Assembly: GCF_001543245.1 (NCBI RefSeq)
Contig: NZ_CP014163.1
Location: forward strand, 1,656,387-1,720,386
Reading direction: 5' to 3'
Length of the DNA: 64,000 nucleotides
DNA from: Aerococcus urinaehominis
Lineage (GTDB): Bacteria; Bacillota; Bacilli; Lactobacillales; Aerococcaceae
Below the pieces are notes generated by a model. The model was not told the origin of the DNA and did no database searches. It saw only the letters and a list, made by a program, of their open reading frames with translations. Each line of letters starts with the position of its first letter. Positions within the stretch are counted from its first letter, which is position 1. Positions 36,337 to 43,882 of this stretch are shown here, in pieces. A program made the position numbers and the translations under genes.

Positions 36337-37395
36337 ATGAATATTTCAGCAATTGATTTATTTTGTGGTGTTGGAGGACTCACCCATGGACTTGAGAGAG
36401 CAGGCATTCAAGTGATAGCAGGAATAGATATTGAATCCTCGTGTAAGTATGCCTATGAAGTTAATAACAAATCTATTTTTATAGAGAAAGATATTAAAGA
36501 AATAAAAGGATCTGACTTAGAGAGTTTATATCCTGAAGATACACAGATAAAAATATTAGTTGGTTGCGCTCCCTGCCAACCATTTTCTTCATATACTTCT
36601 AAATATCGAAATAGTAAATCTTTAGATGATAAAATGGACCTTTTGTCAGAATTTGGTAGGTTGATAACAGAAATACAGCCTGAAGTGGTTTCCATGGAAA
36701 ATGTGCCACAATTAGTAAAAACTAAAATATTTAAAGACTTTCTAGAAATTTTGAACAGATATGAATACAATACAGATTATAAAATTGTTTATGGGCCAGA
36801 CTATGATGTTCCTCAAAATAGGAGACGATTGATTCTAGTTGCTTCAAAACTATCTAAAATTAAAGTTCCAGATCCAATTAGAAAAAAAGAAGAATATCTT
36901 ACCGTTAGGGATATTATTTCTCAATTGCCTCATATTGAAGCTGGAGAGACTGATTCAAATGATTGTTTGCATACAACGAGAAACTTATCAAGTATAAATA
37001 TAGAAAGAATAGAGCAATCTAAACCCGGAGGCTCTTGGGAAGACTGGGATGAGGAACTATTACCCAACTGCTACCGAAGAGAGACTGGTCGCACATTCAA
37101 GTCAGTATATGGGCGTATGGAGTGGGATAAACCTTCTCCAACTATTACTACTCAGTTTATTGGATATGGTAATGGCCGATTTGGTCATCCTGAACAAAAT
37201 CGTGCTCTTTCTCTTAGAGAAGGCGCACTATTGCAAACTTTTCCTGCGGATTATAAATTCACGAAAAGTCATGTTAAGTCTTTAAAGGATATAGCAGTTC
37301 AAATAGGAAATGCTGTTCCAGTTAAGTTAGGAGAAATAATTGGAGAGGCGATTATTTCATCTATTAATAATCAATGTACTAAAGAGAGGGGATAA
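36337..37395 (+). CDS. DNA (cytosine-5) methyltransferase
   Basis: The 352-residue enzyme has all main C5-methylase motifs: AIDLFCGVGGLTHGLERAG (I), GCAPCQPFSSY with catalytic Cys80 (IV), ENVPQL (VI), YDVPQNRRRLILVAS (VIII), a target-recognition stretch, REGALLQTFP (IX) and QIGNAVPVKLG (X). It methylates cytosine in an unknown site. It lies two bases before a MORC-like ATPase/nuclease gene and is AT-rich, so both likely form an acquired restriction-modification unit. Confidence 0.93.
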   Translation: MNISAIDLFCGVGGLTHGLERAGIQVIAGIDIESSCKYAYEVNNKSIFIEKDIKEIKGSDLESLYPEDTQIKILVGCAPCQPFSSYTSKYRNSKSLDDKMDLLSEFGRLITEIQPEVVSMENVPQLVKTKIFKDFLEILNRYEYNTDYKIVYGPDYDVPQNRRRLILVASKLSKIKVPDPIRKKEEYLTVRDIISQLPHIEAGETDSNDCLHTTRNLSSINIERIEQSKPGGSWEDWDEELLPNCYRRETGRTFKSVYGRMEWDKPSPTITTQFIGYGNGRFGHPEQNRALSLREGALLQTFPADYKFTKSHVKSLKDIAVQIGNAVPVKLGEIIGEAIISSINNQCTKERG

Positions 37396-37397
37396 AT

Positions 37398-39407
37398 TTG
37401 GTAGAGAGTATTGACTTGCAGGTGGCTTATGGTGCAGTAAAACATTTTGGAAGAAATTTATATACTTCTAATCCGCCTGCAATAGCAGAGTTAGTCGCCA
37501 ATAGTTGGGACGCATATGCAACCCAATGTGAAATTATCAATAATAATGATGAACTATTTATAATTGATAATGGTATAGGTATGACTGATGATGAACTTTC
37601 GGAAAAGTATGCTGTTTCTGGCTATGAAAAGGAAACTACTGATATTAGAGTGCCGGACGGTCAGGACCAGAGACCATATATGGGACGTAAGGGAATTGGT
37701 AAATTTTCTGCCTTTAGTTTAGGAGACGAGTATGTTCTATATACGAAGAGTAACTCTGATCAAAAATGGAAATTTGTAAAATTCAGATATAGCGATTTAC
37801 TAGTGAATGAACCCATTGTACGTTTAGATGTGGGTCACATAGAAAATCTTTCTGAAAGCTTTGGTGATATTGATTCAGAGATTTTTAATGATTTTAAAAC
37901 AGGAACAGTTATTCATATTCCGAAATTAAAGAGAAAATTTATAAAGACTACTGAAAATAATTTAATGAATATCTTATCTCGTAGATTTTCAGTTAACATA
38001 TCAAATAAATATGACTTTACTTTAAAAATCAACTCAAATAAAGTTGACTTGGAAGAACATTTCTATGATAAGTATGTCGAATTCCTTTATTATTTTAATA
38101 TTGAAGAGAATGAAATCAGACAGAGATTTCCTTCAATTGAGGAAAACTATATAAAAAAAGTTGCTGATAACGACTTCATAAATAATAATGGAGTTAAGGG
38201 TTGGATTGGAAGTGTCCTAGAACCTAAGAATTTAAAAATTGAGAATGAATATAATTCTGGGGGAGTTGTAATTTATATTAACGGGAAATTAGCTGATGAG
38301 AACATTCTTTCCCCAATTCAAAATGCTCGAATTTCAAACAATTATATAGTTGGAGAAGTTGACGCTGATTTCTTACAAAATGAGGATGAAGATCCTGTAT
38401 TAAGTAGTAGAGAGGGTTTAAACCAAGAATTTGAAAATGTAGCTAATCTAAGACATGAATTGTCTAGTATAAGAAATGAATTAGTAAATGATTGGAACCA
38501 GTTAAGAGCGAGTAGAGATAGCGAAAAACAAGATTATTTAATACCAATTTTAAAGGATGAGACTAATAAAAGAATATATGAACAAGTTTTTAGTACTGAG
38601 CAGAGAAAGAGATTTAATACACTAGTACAAAAAGTATTTGATAACAATGAGGAGAAAACGAATGCTGATTATAAGTATTATACTCCTATACTTATTTCAG
38701 TGGTAAACTCTGAGATAATTAATAAGATTACTATTGATGACGAAGATGAGCTCGGAACCATAATTTCTAAAATATATGATTTGTTTGACAAAGTACATAT
38801 TAATAATGCGCTAAGGGTTCATTCGCATATTGAAGACCGACTAAAAATAATTGATCAGCTATCAAAAAATATTGATGAGGAAGCTGTAGAAAAGGTTTTT
38901 GAAAAGCATTTATATGATAATCCATGGCTAATAAACCCTTTCTATGATCGGGCTAGCAAGGATACCATTGTAGAAAATCAGAAATATTTTGAAGCAAATA
39001 TAGATGGTGAAAGTAGAGTAGGTTATGCTGATTTAATAATTAATACAGCAGATAATGATTTACCGATAGTGGTGGAATTAAAACGAGAAAAGAAAACTAA
39101 TTATTCTGCTCCACCTGCAGATGAAATAATTAATCAGATTAAAAAATATCGGACTGCTATTTTGCAAAAGGCTAGGAACGAAAACAGTAAAGTTTATTCT
39201 AGTAATCTAGAAGATATTGAAGCCTACTTTATATGTGGAAAAGAAGCCCTAGCAAAATTAGAAGATTATGAAAGAAACGATATTGAGCATACCAATAAAA
39301 TTGTAATCAAAACTTATGATGCACTAATTAGTCAAGCAAGGAGTATGTATAAAGATGTTTTAGAGGAAGACATATTATGGAACAGTAGTCAGCTAGCTGA
39401 TAGTTAG
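37398..39407 (+). CDS. MORC-like GHKL ATPase fused to PD-(D/E)xK nuclease
   Basis: The 669-residue protein starts at TTG with GAGAGGGG upstream. Residues 25-110 form a GHKL ATPase: AELVANSWDA (N box), DNGIGM (G1) and GRKGIGKFSAF (G2). A middle S5/linker region follows. The C-terminal part has a nuclease-like core, with Asp545 in GYADLIIN and Glu560-x-Lys562 in VVELKRE. GHKL ATPases of the MutL/MORC type linked to restriction-modification genes have been described from genome analysis. It most probably is the restriction half of this two-gene system. Confidence 0.8.
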   Translation: MVESIDLQVAYGAVKHFGRNLYTSNPPAIAELVANSWDAYATQCEIINNNDELFIIDNGIGMTDDELSEKYAVSGYEKETTDIRVPDGQDQRPYMGRKGIGKFSAFSLGDEYVLYTKSNSDQKWKFVKFRYSDLLVNEPIVRLDVGHIENLSESFGDIDSEIFNDFKTGTVIHIPKLKRKFIKTTENNLMNILSRRFSVNISNKYDFTLKINSNKVDLEEHFYDKYVEFLYYFNIEENEIRQRFPSIEENYIKKVADNDFINNNGVKGWIGSVLEPKNLKIENEYNSGGVVIYINGKLADENILSPIQNARISNNYIVGEVDADFLQNEDEDPVLSSREGLNQEFENVANLRHELSSIRNELVNDWNQLRASRDSEKQDYLIPILKDETNKRIYEQVFSTEQRKRFNTLVQKVFDNNEEKTNADYKYYTPILISVVNSEIINKITIDDEDELGTIISKIYDLFDKVHINNALRVHSHIEDRLKIIDQLSKNIDEEAVEKVFEKHLYDNPWLINPFYDRASKDTIVENQKYFEANIDGESRVGYADLIINTADNDLPIVVELKREKKTNYSAPPADEIINQIKKYRTAILQKARNENSKVYSSNLEDIEAYFICGKEALAKLEDYERNDIEHTNKIVIKTYDALISQARSMYKDVLEEDILWNSSQLADS

Positions 39408-39757
39408 TTTTTAAATCTTTATCACATGAGGAAATTTTTTGAGTAATTTACATCTCGTTACCTGTTTTTTGATATTACTAAATATTAGTATTTAAATTAG
39501 CTAATGATTATTAGGCCAAAAAATTAAGCAGATATCTTGTATATATAATTAAAGAAAATAGAAAACCTTAACCATGCTTTAAAATTAATTGACTCGGAAC
39601 TATTTTTGTTTATTTGTTTATGTTACAATAGGCATTGCTCATGGCAACCAGTGTGATAGGTGTGGGCTTAGATATGTACTGGTTGCTGTGGGTTTTCTTT
39701 TTATTAAAAGTAATTTTAATGCTACTGATCATTTTAATCTGTCTAGGAGTTCTGATA
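39408..39757. other. Stretch with promoter and hairpin upstream of the small protein gene
   Basis: An extended -10 element TGTTACAAT lies at 39621-39629. GCAACCAGT (39642-39650) can pair with ACTGGTTGC (39674-39682), followed by TGTGGGTTTTCTTTTT, which looks like a terminator or attenuator. A hydrophobic frame (YWLLWVFFLLKVILMLLIILI) runs through the T-rich part, but it has no ribosome binding site and is not called as a gene. Confidence 0.45.
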
Positions 39758-39943
39758 ATGGCAATTGATTATGAAATTTTGAAACAAACAGCTAATAAAT
39801 TAGGTCTAAAAATAAGTTTCGGTGATAAACCTGGCTTTTACACACCTGACAAATATTATGATTTTGTTTCATTAATGTTTGAGGATGATCATGATAATCA
39901 AGATGGAAATATAAATGCAACCCATAGTGAACCAGAGGAATGA
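39758..39943 (+). CDS. Small acidic protein of unknown function
   Basis: The 61-residue protein starts at ATG 39758, eight bases after AGGAG (MAIDYEILKQTANKLGLKI). The C-terminal third is acidic (FEDDHDNQDG). The family was not recognised. It lies in an island with the Panacea-domain gene 200 bp downstream, and could be its partner; nothing in the sequence proves that. A terminator-like repeat follows its stop. Confidence 0.5.
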   Translation: MAIDYEILKQTANKLGLKISFGDKPGFYTPDKYYDFVSLMFEDDHDNQDGNINATHSEPEE

Positions 39944-39956
39944 TAGATTCAGACCC

Positions 39957-39985
39957 TGGTTGCTGTGGGTTTTGTCTTTTTTTGA
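39957..39985 (+). repeat. Terminator-like repeat GGTTGCTGTGGGTTTT
   Basis: The same block, followed by a T run and then GATAGC, occurs at about 41208. A related one at 39677 lacks the final part. Upstream ACCAG and downstream CTGGT allow a weak hairpin. It may terminate the small gene before it. Confidence 0.5.
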
Positions 39986-40144
39986 TAGCTGTTGTGGTAA
40001 ATCTTTCACAGCGATATTTTAAAAATCTGATTTATAGTAAAAAAATCTAGTCAGTGTATAATTAGGCTGATAACATTCAAAAAAAGCAAAATAGACAGTC
40101 GCATGCGAACCATAAGCAGAAATATTTAAAATAGGGGTGATAAA

Positions 40145-40873
40145 ATGGCTAGACATATGATTTTTATTTATAAAGTACCAACATCATCACAACGCTTGGT
40201 TTTTGTATATTCTTCTAACCAGCTTATTTATCCCGATGACTTGCCAGAAAAGCTAGACGATATTATCGAAAAATATGAGCTAGCTATTCATTATTTGACA
40301 ACTGATGATTTAACGATTGCAAGTATTAAAGATAAGGATCCCTTTTTTGAAGGTATAGAATTTTATACTGATTTAGGTTTATTTATTGATAAACTAGATG
40401 GTTTAATCAGCCAAGCTACTATTTCGCCACTTGCATTTTCAAAATTACTTTTGAGCAAATTTAAGCTTGATAAGCTAGAAATTCAAAAGGTTCTGTATCT
40501 TATCTATGCAGAATGTTTGCAAAATGGGGTTAAGTTATTTAATGAATCCCCGGTAGCCTATCTCTATGGTCCAGTTTTTGAAGATGTTTACCAAGAGTAT
40601 AAGTCACAAGCAAGAGGGGCGAAAATCGAAGTTGATTTATCTTACGAAGATCTAATCTTGTTGCCCAAGACAGTTTATACACCCGAAGTCAGAAAAACTA
40701 CTGAGCGAATTATTGATGCCATAGCTACAAAAACTGGTGGTGCATTAATTGATATCACTCATGCGCCTGATGGGCCTTGGGATATGGTCTACGAAGAAGG
40801 ATGTAATCGGGAAATTCCAGATAGTCTTATCCTAGCTTGTAATGATAAAGTTACCGCCTTGCTTTATAACTAA
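40145..40873 (+). CDS. Panacea (DUF4065) domain protein
   Basis: The 242-residue protein has an N-terminal part without recognised family and a C-terminal Panacea/SocA-like domain from about residue 100: LEIQKVLYLIYAECLQNGVKLF, ESPVAYLYGPVFEDVYQEYK. Panacea domains are known as antitoxins for many different toxins. AGGGGTGA precedes the ATG, and a TATAAT at about 40055 is a likely -10. A toxin gene was not identified; the N-terminal part or the small upstream protein are candidates. Confidence 0.75.
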   Translation: MARHMIFIYKVPTSSQRLVFVYSSNQLIYPDDLPEKLDDIIEKYELAIHYLTTDDLTIASIKDKDPFFEGIEFYTDLGLFIDKLDGLISQATISPLAFSKLLLSKFKLDKLEIQKVLYLIYAECLQNGVKLFNESPVAYLYGPVFEDVYQEYKSQARGAKIEVDLSYEDLILLPKTVYTPEVRKTTERIIDAIATKTGGALIDITHAPDGPWDMVYEEGCNREIPDSLILACNDKVTALLYN

Positions 40874-40896
40874 GTATTAGGATTATATTTAAAAAA

Positions 40897-40954
40897 AGAG
40901 AGACGCAGAATGCCCTTAATTGTAGGAGCAAAGCCATTCTGTGTCTCTTTTTTG
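40897..40954 (+). terminator. Terminator of the Panacea gene
   Basis: GAGAGACGCAGAATG pairs with CATTCTGTGTCTCT with one G-T pair, over a 22-base loop, and is followed by seven T. Confidence 0.88.
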
Positions 40955-41266
40955 ATATCATCATTTACAAATAATCGTGCGAAAATATTTCGGACTTAAT
41001 TTGAAATTGTTGTCCTGATGCGATTTATCATTAAATCAATTTTGCGAAAATCGTGTGAGATTTTAGTCGAATTGAGGGTCAGGCTGGGGAGAAGTGAACC
41101 AATCTTTGAGACTAGAAATAACTGAAGAGGAAATATGTAGAGTTAAAAAGCTAATAATAAAATTTCTGATTCTTTTTGAGAAACTTATTCTGCAATTGCA
41201 AATACCGGTTGCTGTGGGTTTTCTTTTGCCTTTTTTTGATAGCGTTATCATTAGCAGGCTTCCTTC

Positions 41267-41275
41267 TGCTATAAT
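41267..41275 (+). promoter_or_regulatory. Extended -10 promoter for the SDR gene
   Basis: TGCTATAAT matches an extended -10 perfectly. It lies 22 bp before the start codon, so the leader is very short. Confidence 0.6.
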
Positions 41276-41296
41276 AGGCTCAAAGGAGTGAATGAC

Positions 41297-42142
41297 ATGA
41301 GTCAAGACTTAAATAATATCGAACGGGATGCTTGGAAAAATCCGGATTATTCGGTGATGGCCAAGTTTTCTTTAGCTGGTAAAAAGGGTTTTGTCACTGG
41401 GGCGGCTGGTGGCATTGGCCGGAATGTGGCGGCAGCCTGGGCTGAGGCGGGGGCTGACGTAGTACTAGTTGATATGGCCAGCCAGGAAGATCGGCTTAAA
41501 GATTTAGTGGCCTTGATGGCTGACAAGTATGGGCGCCAAATTGACTACGCCCTCTGTGATATTACCGATGCGGACCAGGTGACGGCCTTGCGCCAAGACT
41601 TGGTGGACAAATTGGGCACCATCGATTTGGCCTTTATTAATGCGGGGATTAATGTGCTGGGGGACAACCTGGATATTGCCCTGGCTGAATGGCAAAAGAC
41701 GGTTGATGTCAACTTAACTGGTTCTTTCCTGACGGCGCAACTGGCCCACCAAGTTATGCGTGACCACGACCATGGTGGTTCAATTATTTTGGTGTCTTCA
41801 ATTTCCGGGGACAATGTTAATCTGATGGCGGGTGGGCCGACTGAAAACTTCGCTTATTCGGCGACTAAGGGCGGCATCAACCAGATGGGCCGGCATTTAG
41901 CGGCTTCTCTAGCGCCGCATGATATCCGGGTTAATATGATTTCACCGGGTTACACCTGGACCGATATTTTTGACGGCCGTATCAACCAGGCCGGCGCTGA
42001 TATGATGCTAGAGAATGTGCCTATGAAGCGCTTTGGTTTGACCGAAGAAATCCAAGGAGCAGCGGTCTTTTTAGCTAGTGACGCAGCGGCCTATATTACT
42101 GGGGTTAACCTGCATATTGATGGCGGTTATAGTGTCCACTAG
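41297..42142 (+). CDS. Short-chain dehydrogenase/reductase
   Basis: The 281-residue classical SDR has GAAGGIGRNVA for cofactor binding, NAGIN, SSISGD with catalytic Ser, and YSATKGG with Tyr and Lys, then the C-terminal GVNLHIDGGY. A short N-terminal extension of about 25 residues precedes the fold. Relatives act on sugars, polyols or keto-acids; the substrate is unknown. ATG 41297 has AAGGAG eight bases upstream. Its neighbour is the HTH-PfkB regulator, with a terminator between. Confidence 0.85.
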   Translation: MSQDLNNIERDAWKNPDYSVMAKFSLAGKKGFVTGAAGGIGRNVAAAWAEAGADVVLVDMASQEDRLKDLVALMADKYGRQIDYALCDITDADQVTALRQDLVDKLGTIDLAFINAGINVLGDNLDIALAEWQKTVDVNLTGSFLTAQLAHQVMRDHDHGGSIILVSSISGDNVNLMAGGPTENFAYSATKGGINQMGRHLAASLAPHDIRVNMISPGYTWTDIFDGRINQAGADMMLENVPMKRFGLTEEIQGAAVFLASDAAAYITGVNLHIDGGYSVH

Positions 42143-42171
42143 GAAAATTTGATATAAAAATAGTACGCAAG

Positions 42172-42213
42172 AGAAGGTGTTAGTGATAGGATAGGCTTAA
42201 CATCTTCTTTTTA
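42172..42213 (+). terminator. Terminator of the SDR gene
   Basis: AGAAGGTGTTA pairs with TAACATCTTCT (one G-T pair) over 15 bases and is followed by five T. Confidence 0.85.
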
Positions 42214-42229
42214 TGTTAGGAGGCTTACT

Positions 42230-43318
42230 ATGTTAACTGCCCGCGAGCAAGAAATTTTAAATATTATTGAGCACGACCCCCTAATTAGCCAGGAGGACTT
42301 GGCTGGCAAGTTAGGGATTTCGCGGTCGGGGGTGGCTAGTCATATCCATCATTTGACCAGAAAGGGCTATATCAAGGGGCGGGGCTATGTGCTCAGTGAG
42401 CCGGAGTTTGTTTCAGTGATTGGGTCGATCAATATGGATATTTTAGGGACACCATCTGGTGATCTTATCCGCAACAACTCAAATCCGGGCGCCATTCAAA
42501 ATAGTTTGGGTGGGGCTGGCCGCAATATTGCCCTCAACCTGACTCAGTTAGATGTGGCGAATTATTTTATTTCAATTTACGGTAATGATATGTATGGCGA
42601 CGAGTTTGAGGCTGATGCCAAGCGGCGGGCCATGAATTTAGATTGCTGTGAGCGCACCGACCAGGCCAGGACCTCGTCATACATGCAGGTTTTTGACCGC
42701 AAGTCCAACAAGTATTTTGCGGTCGATGATATGGCTATTAACGAGCGGATGACACCAGAATTTTTATCCGTCTACTTGGACCGCATCAACCATTCCAAGC
42801 TTTGCGTGGTAGATGCCAACTTATCAGTGGCGGCCCTAACCTATATTTTTGACCAGGTGACGGTGCCGATTATTGCTAAAACGGTGTCCTTGAATAAAAA
42901 TGCCCATATCCTAGTTAACCTGTCCAAGCTCTTTGCCTTGGTGGCGACCCCCAAAGAGCTCAAGCAGATTATGGTGGACCTGGGCCAAGACCAGGGGACA
43001 GAAGCTGCTGCCGTTAGCTATCTCTTAGGACAAGGGGTCAAACATATTCTACTTTTTTCAGAAAAAACCGGCCTGTCCTACTATAGCCAGGACAACCAAC
43101 TCCACGTATCTAAAGGCCACCAGCTAGTTAATGTGGGTGGGGCCAACGCTGCCATTACTAGTGTATTGGTCTGGGGCTATTTGAACCAGCTAGGCTGGAA
43201 GTATATCATCCAGCTGGCCTATTGCGCTGCTATTTTGACCTGCGCTGTTACAGAATCAGTTAACCCTCACTTGGACCTTGATCGTTTATTTGATACCCAT
43301 GATGAACTCTTTTCATAA
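42230..43318 (+). CDS. HTH-PfkB regulator, probably kinase-dead
   Basis: The 362-residue protein has a winged helix at residues 1-60 (LTAREQEILNIIEHDPLISQEDLAGKL in part) and then a PfkB ribokinase-type fold (VIGSINMDILG, SLGGAGRNIALNLTQL). In active members a GAGD motif holds the catalytic Asp; here the matching place reads GGAN, with Asn306. The nearby paralog at 45137 keeps GAGD. The protein is therefore more likely a sensor that binds a nucleoside or its phosphate and regulates the nucleoside operon. It has AGGAGG upstream and its own terminator. Confidence 0.82.
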   Translation: MLTAREQEILNIIEHDPLISQEDLAGKLGISRSGVASHIHHLTRKGYIKGRGYVLSEPEFVSVIGSINMDILGTPSGDLIRNNSNPGAIQNSLGGAGRNIALNLTQLDVANYFISIYGNDMYGDEFEADAKRRAMNLDCCERTDQARTSSYMQVFDRKSNKYFAVDDMAINERMTPEFLSVYLDRINHSKLCVVDANLSVAALTYIFDQVTVPIIAKTVSLNKNAHILVNLSKLFALVATPKELKQIMVDLGQDQGTEAAAVSYLLGQGVKHILLFSEKTGLSYYSQDNQLHVSKGHQLVNVGGANAAITSVLVWGYLNQLGWKYIIQLAYCAAILTCAVTESVNPHLDLDRLFDTHDELFS

Positions 43319-43331
43319 AATGTATTTTTAT

Positions 43332-43362
43332 GCTAGCCTGCTTGGTCGGGCTAGCTTTTTTT
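43332..43362 (+). terminator. Terminator of the HTH-PfkB gene
   Basis: GCTAGCC pairs with GGCTAGC over ten bases, followed by seven T. Confidence 0.88.
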
Positions 43363-43381
43363 ATTGCTTAATTTCTTTACG

Positions 43382-43442
43382 TCTGCGATATTGGCCGTCT
43401 TTTATTCCAAGGATCCTGGTCTAAGCGCTAAAGCTCGCACCC
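43382..43442. repeat. Partial hairpin element E0, copy of the right half of E3
   Basis: These 61 bp are identical to 43621-43681. They hold CTGGTCTAAGCGCTAAAGC, whose left pairing arm is absent here, so E0 is a half element left by duplication or deletion. Confidence 0.85.
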
Positions 43443-43451
43443 CTTTATAGT

Positions 43452-43563
43452 CGGGTTTGGGAAAGCTGAACTGCAGTCGTTTCACTAGGCTCACCGAATA
43501 GCTGTTTGCTATTGGTCCGCCTAGTTCCAACGATTCAGTTCATAGCGCTTTCCCTCACACCCT
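43452..43563. repeat. Long nested hairpin element E2
   Basis: GGGAAAGC (43459-43466) pairs with GCTTTCCC (43547-43554), TGAACTG with CAGTTCA (43536-43542), TCGTT with AACGA, ACTAGGC with GCCTAGT and AATAGC with GCTATT around a short tip. The border is CGGGTT on the left and CACACCCTTTTTAGT on the right, as in E1. Confidence 0.82.
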
Positions 43564-43570
43564 TTTTAGT

Positions 43571-43681
43571 CGGGTTCGCTTTAGCAGACCAGCAGTCCTT
43601 TCATAAAATCCGGCCCAATATCTGCGATATTGGCCGTCTTTTATTCCAAGGATCCTGGTCTAAGCGCTAAAGCTCGCACCC
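43571..43681. repeat. Long nested hairpin element E3
   Basis: GCTTTAGC (43578-43585) pairs with GCTAAAGC (43666-43673), AGACCAG with CTGGTCT (43655-43661), AAGGATCC-type and CCAATATC/GATATTGG stems lie inside. Border CGGGTT and CGCACCCT. The stem sequence differs from E1 and E2 while the pairing is kept. Confidence 0.82.
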
Positions 43682-43687
43682 TATGTA

Positions 43688-43790
43688 TAAACATTTGTCT
43701 AAAGTTAAAAGTTTCACAAACGCCTAAAATGGACACTTGTTTAATTATCTAAAAGAATGTTTACTTTATAAAATGTATGCGTTAACATAC
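43688..43790 (+). promoter_or_regulatory. Operator-like sites in front of the nucleoside operon
   Basis: TAAACATTTGTCTA (43688-43701) and TGGACACTTGTTTA (43730-43743) are related as inverted copies (TAAACAnnTGTCyA) with starts 42 bp apart. Closer to the gene, GTATG (43775-43779) and CATAC (43786-43790) form another small palindrome. They are candidate sites for the HTH-PfkB regulator. The core promoter is not clear. Confidence 0.4.
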
Positions 43791-43882
43791 TAATTGTCGA
43801 TCGGTTGAGACGAACTCAACTGCCCAGCATATATGCATGTCGTAAAAAAATAAAATTTAAAGAAAGTGTAGGTGTAACAGCT

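Larger units (their letters stand above)
40874..41296. other. Gene-free stretch after the Panacea gene
   Basis: It holds the terminator at 40897, a second GGTTGCTGTGGGTTTT repeat at about 41208, and an extended -10 TGCTATAAT at 41267-41275 that should drive the SDR gene 22 bp downstream. A 65-codon frame from 41094 is judged not to be a gene. Confidence 0.5.

Noticed and set aside
39635-39757. Hydrophobic extension in front of the 61-residue protein, as a possible membrane toxin
   Set aside because: The hydrophobic stretch comes from a T-rich terminator-like sequence, and a proper ribosome binding site points to the ATG at 39758.
41094-41291. A 65-codon frame starting at GTG 41094
   Set aside because: It crosses the repeated terminator-like block and the promoter of the next gene, and lacks a good ribosome binding site.
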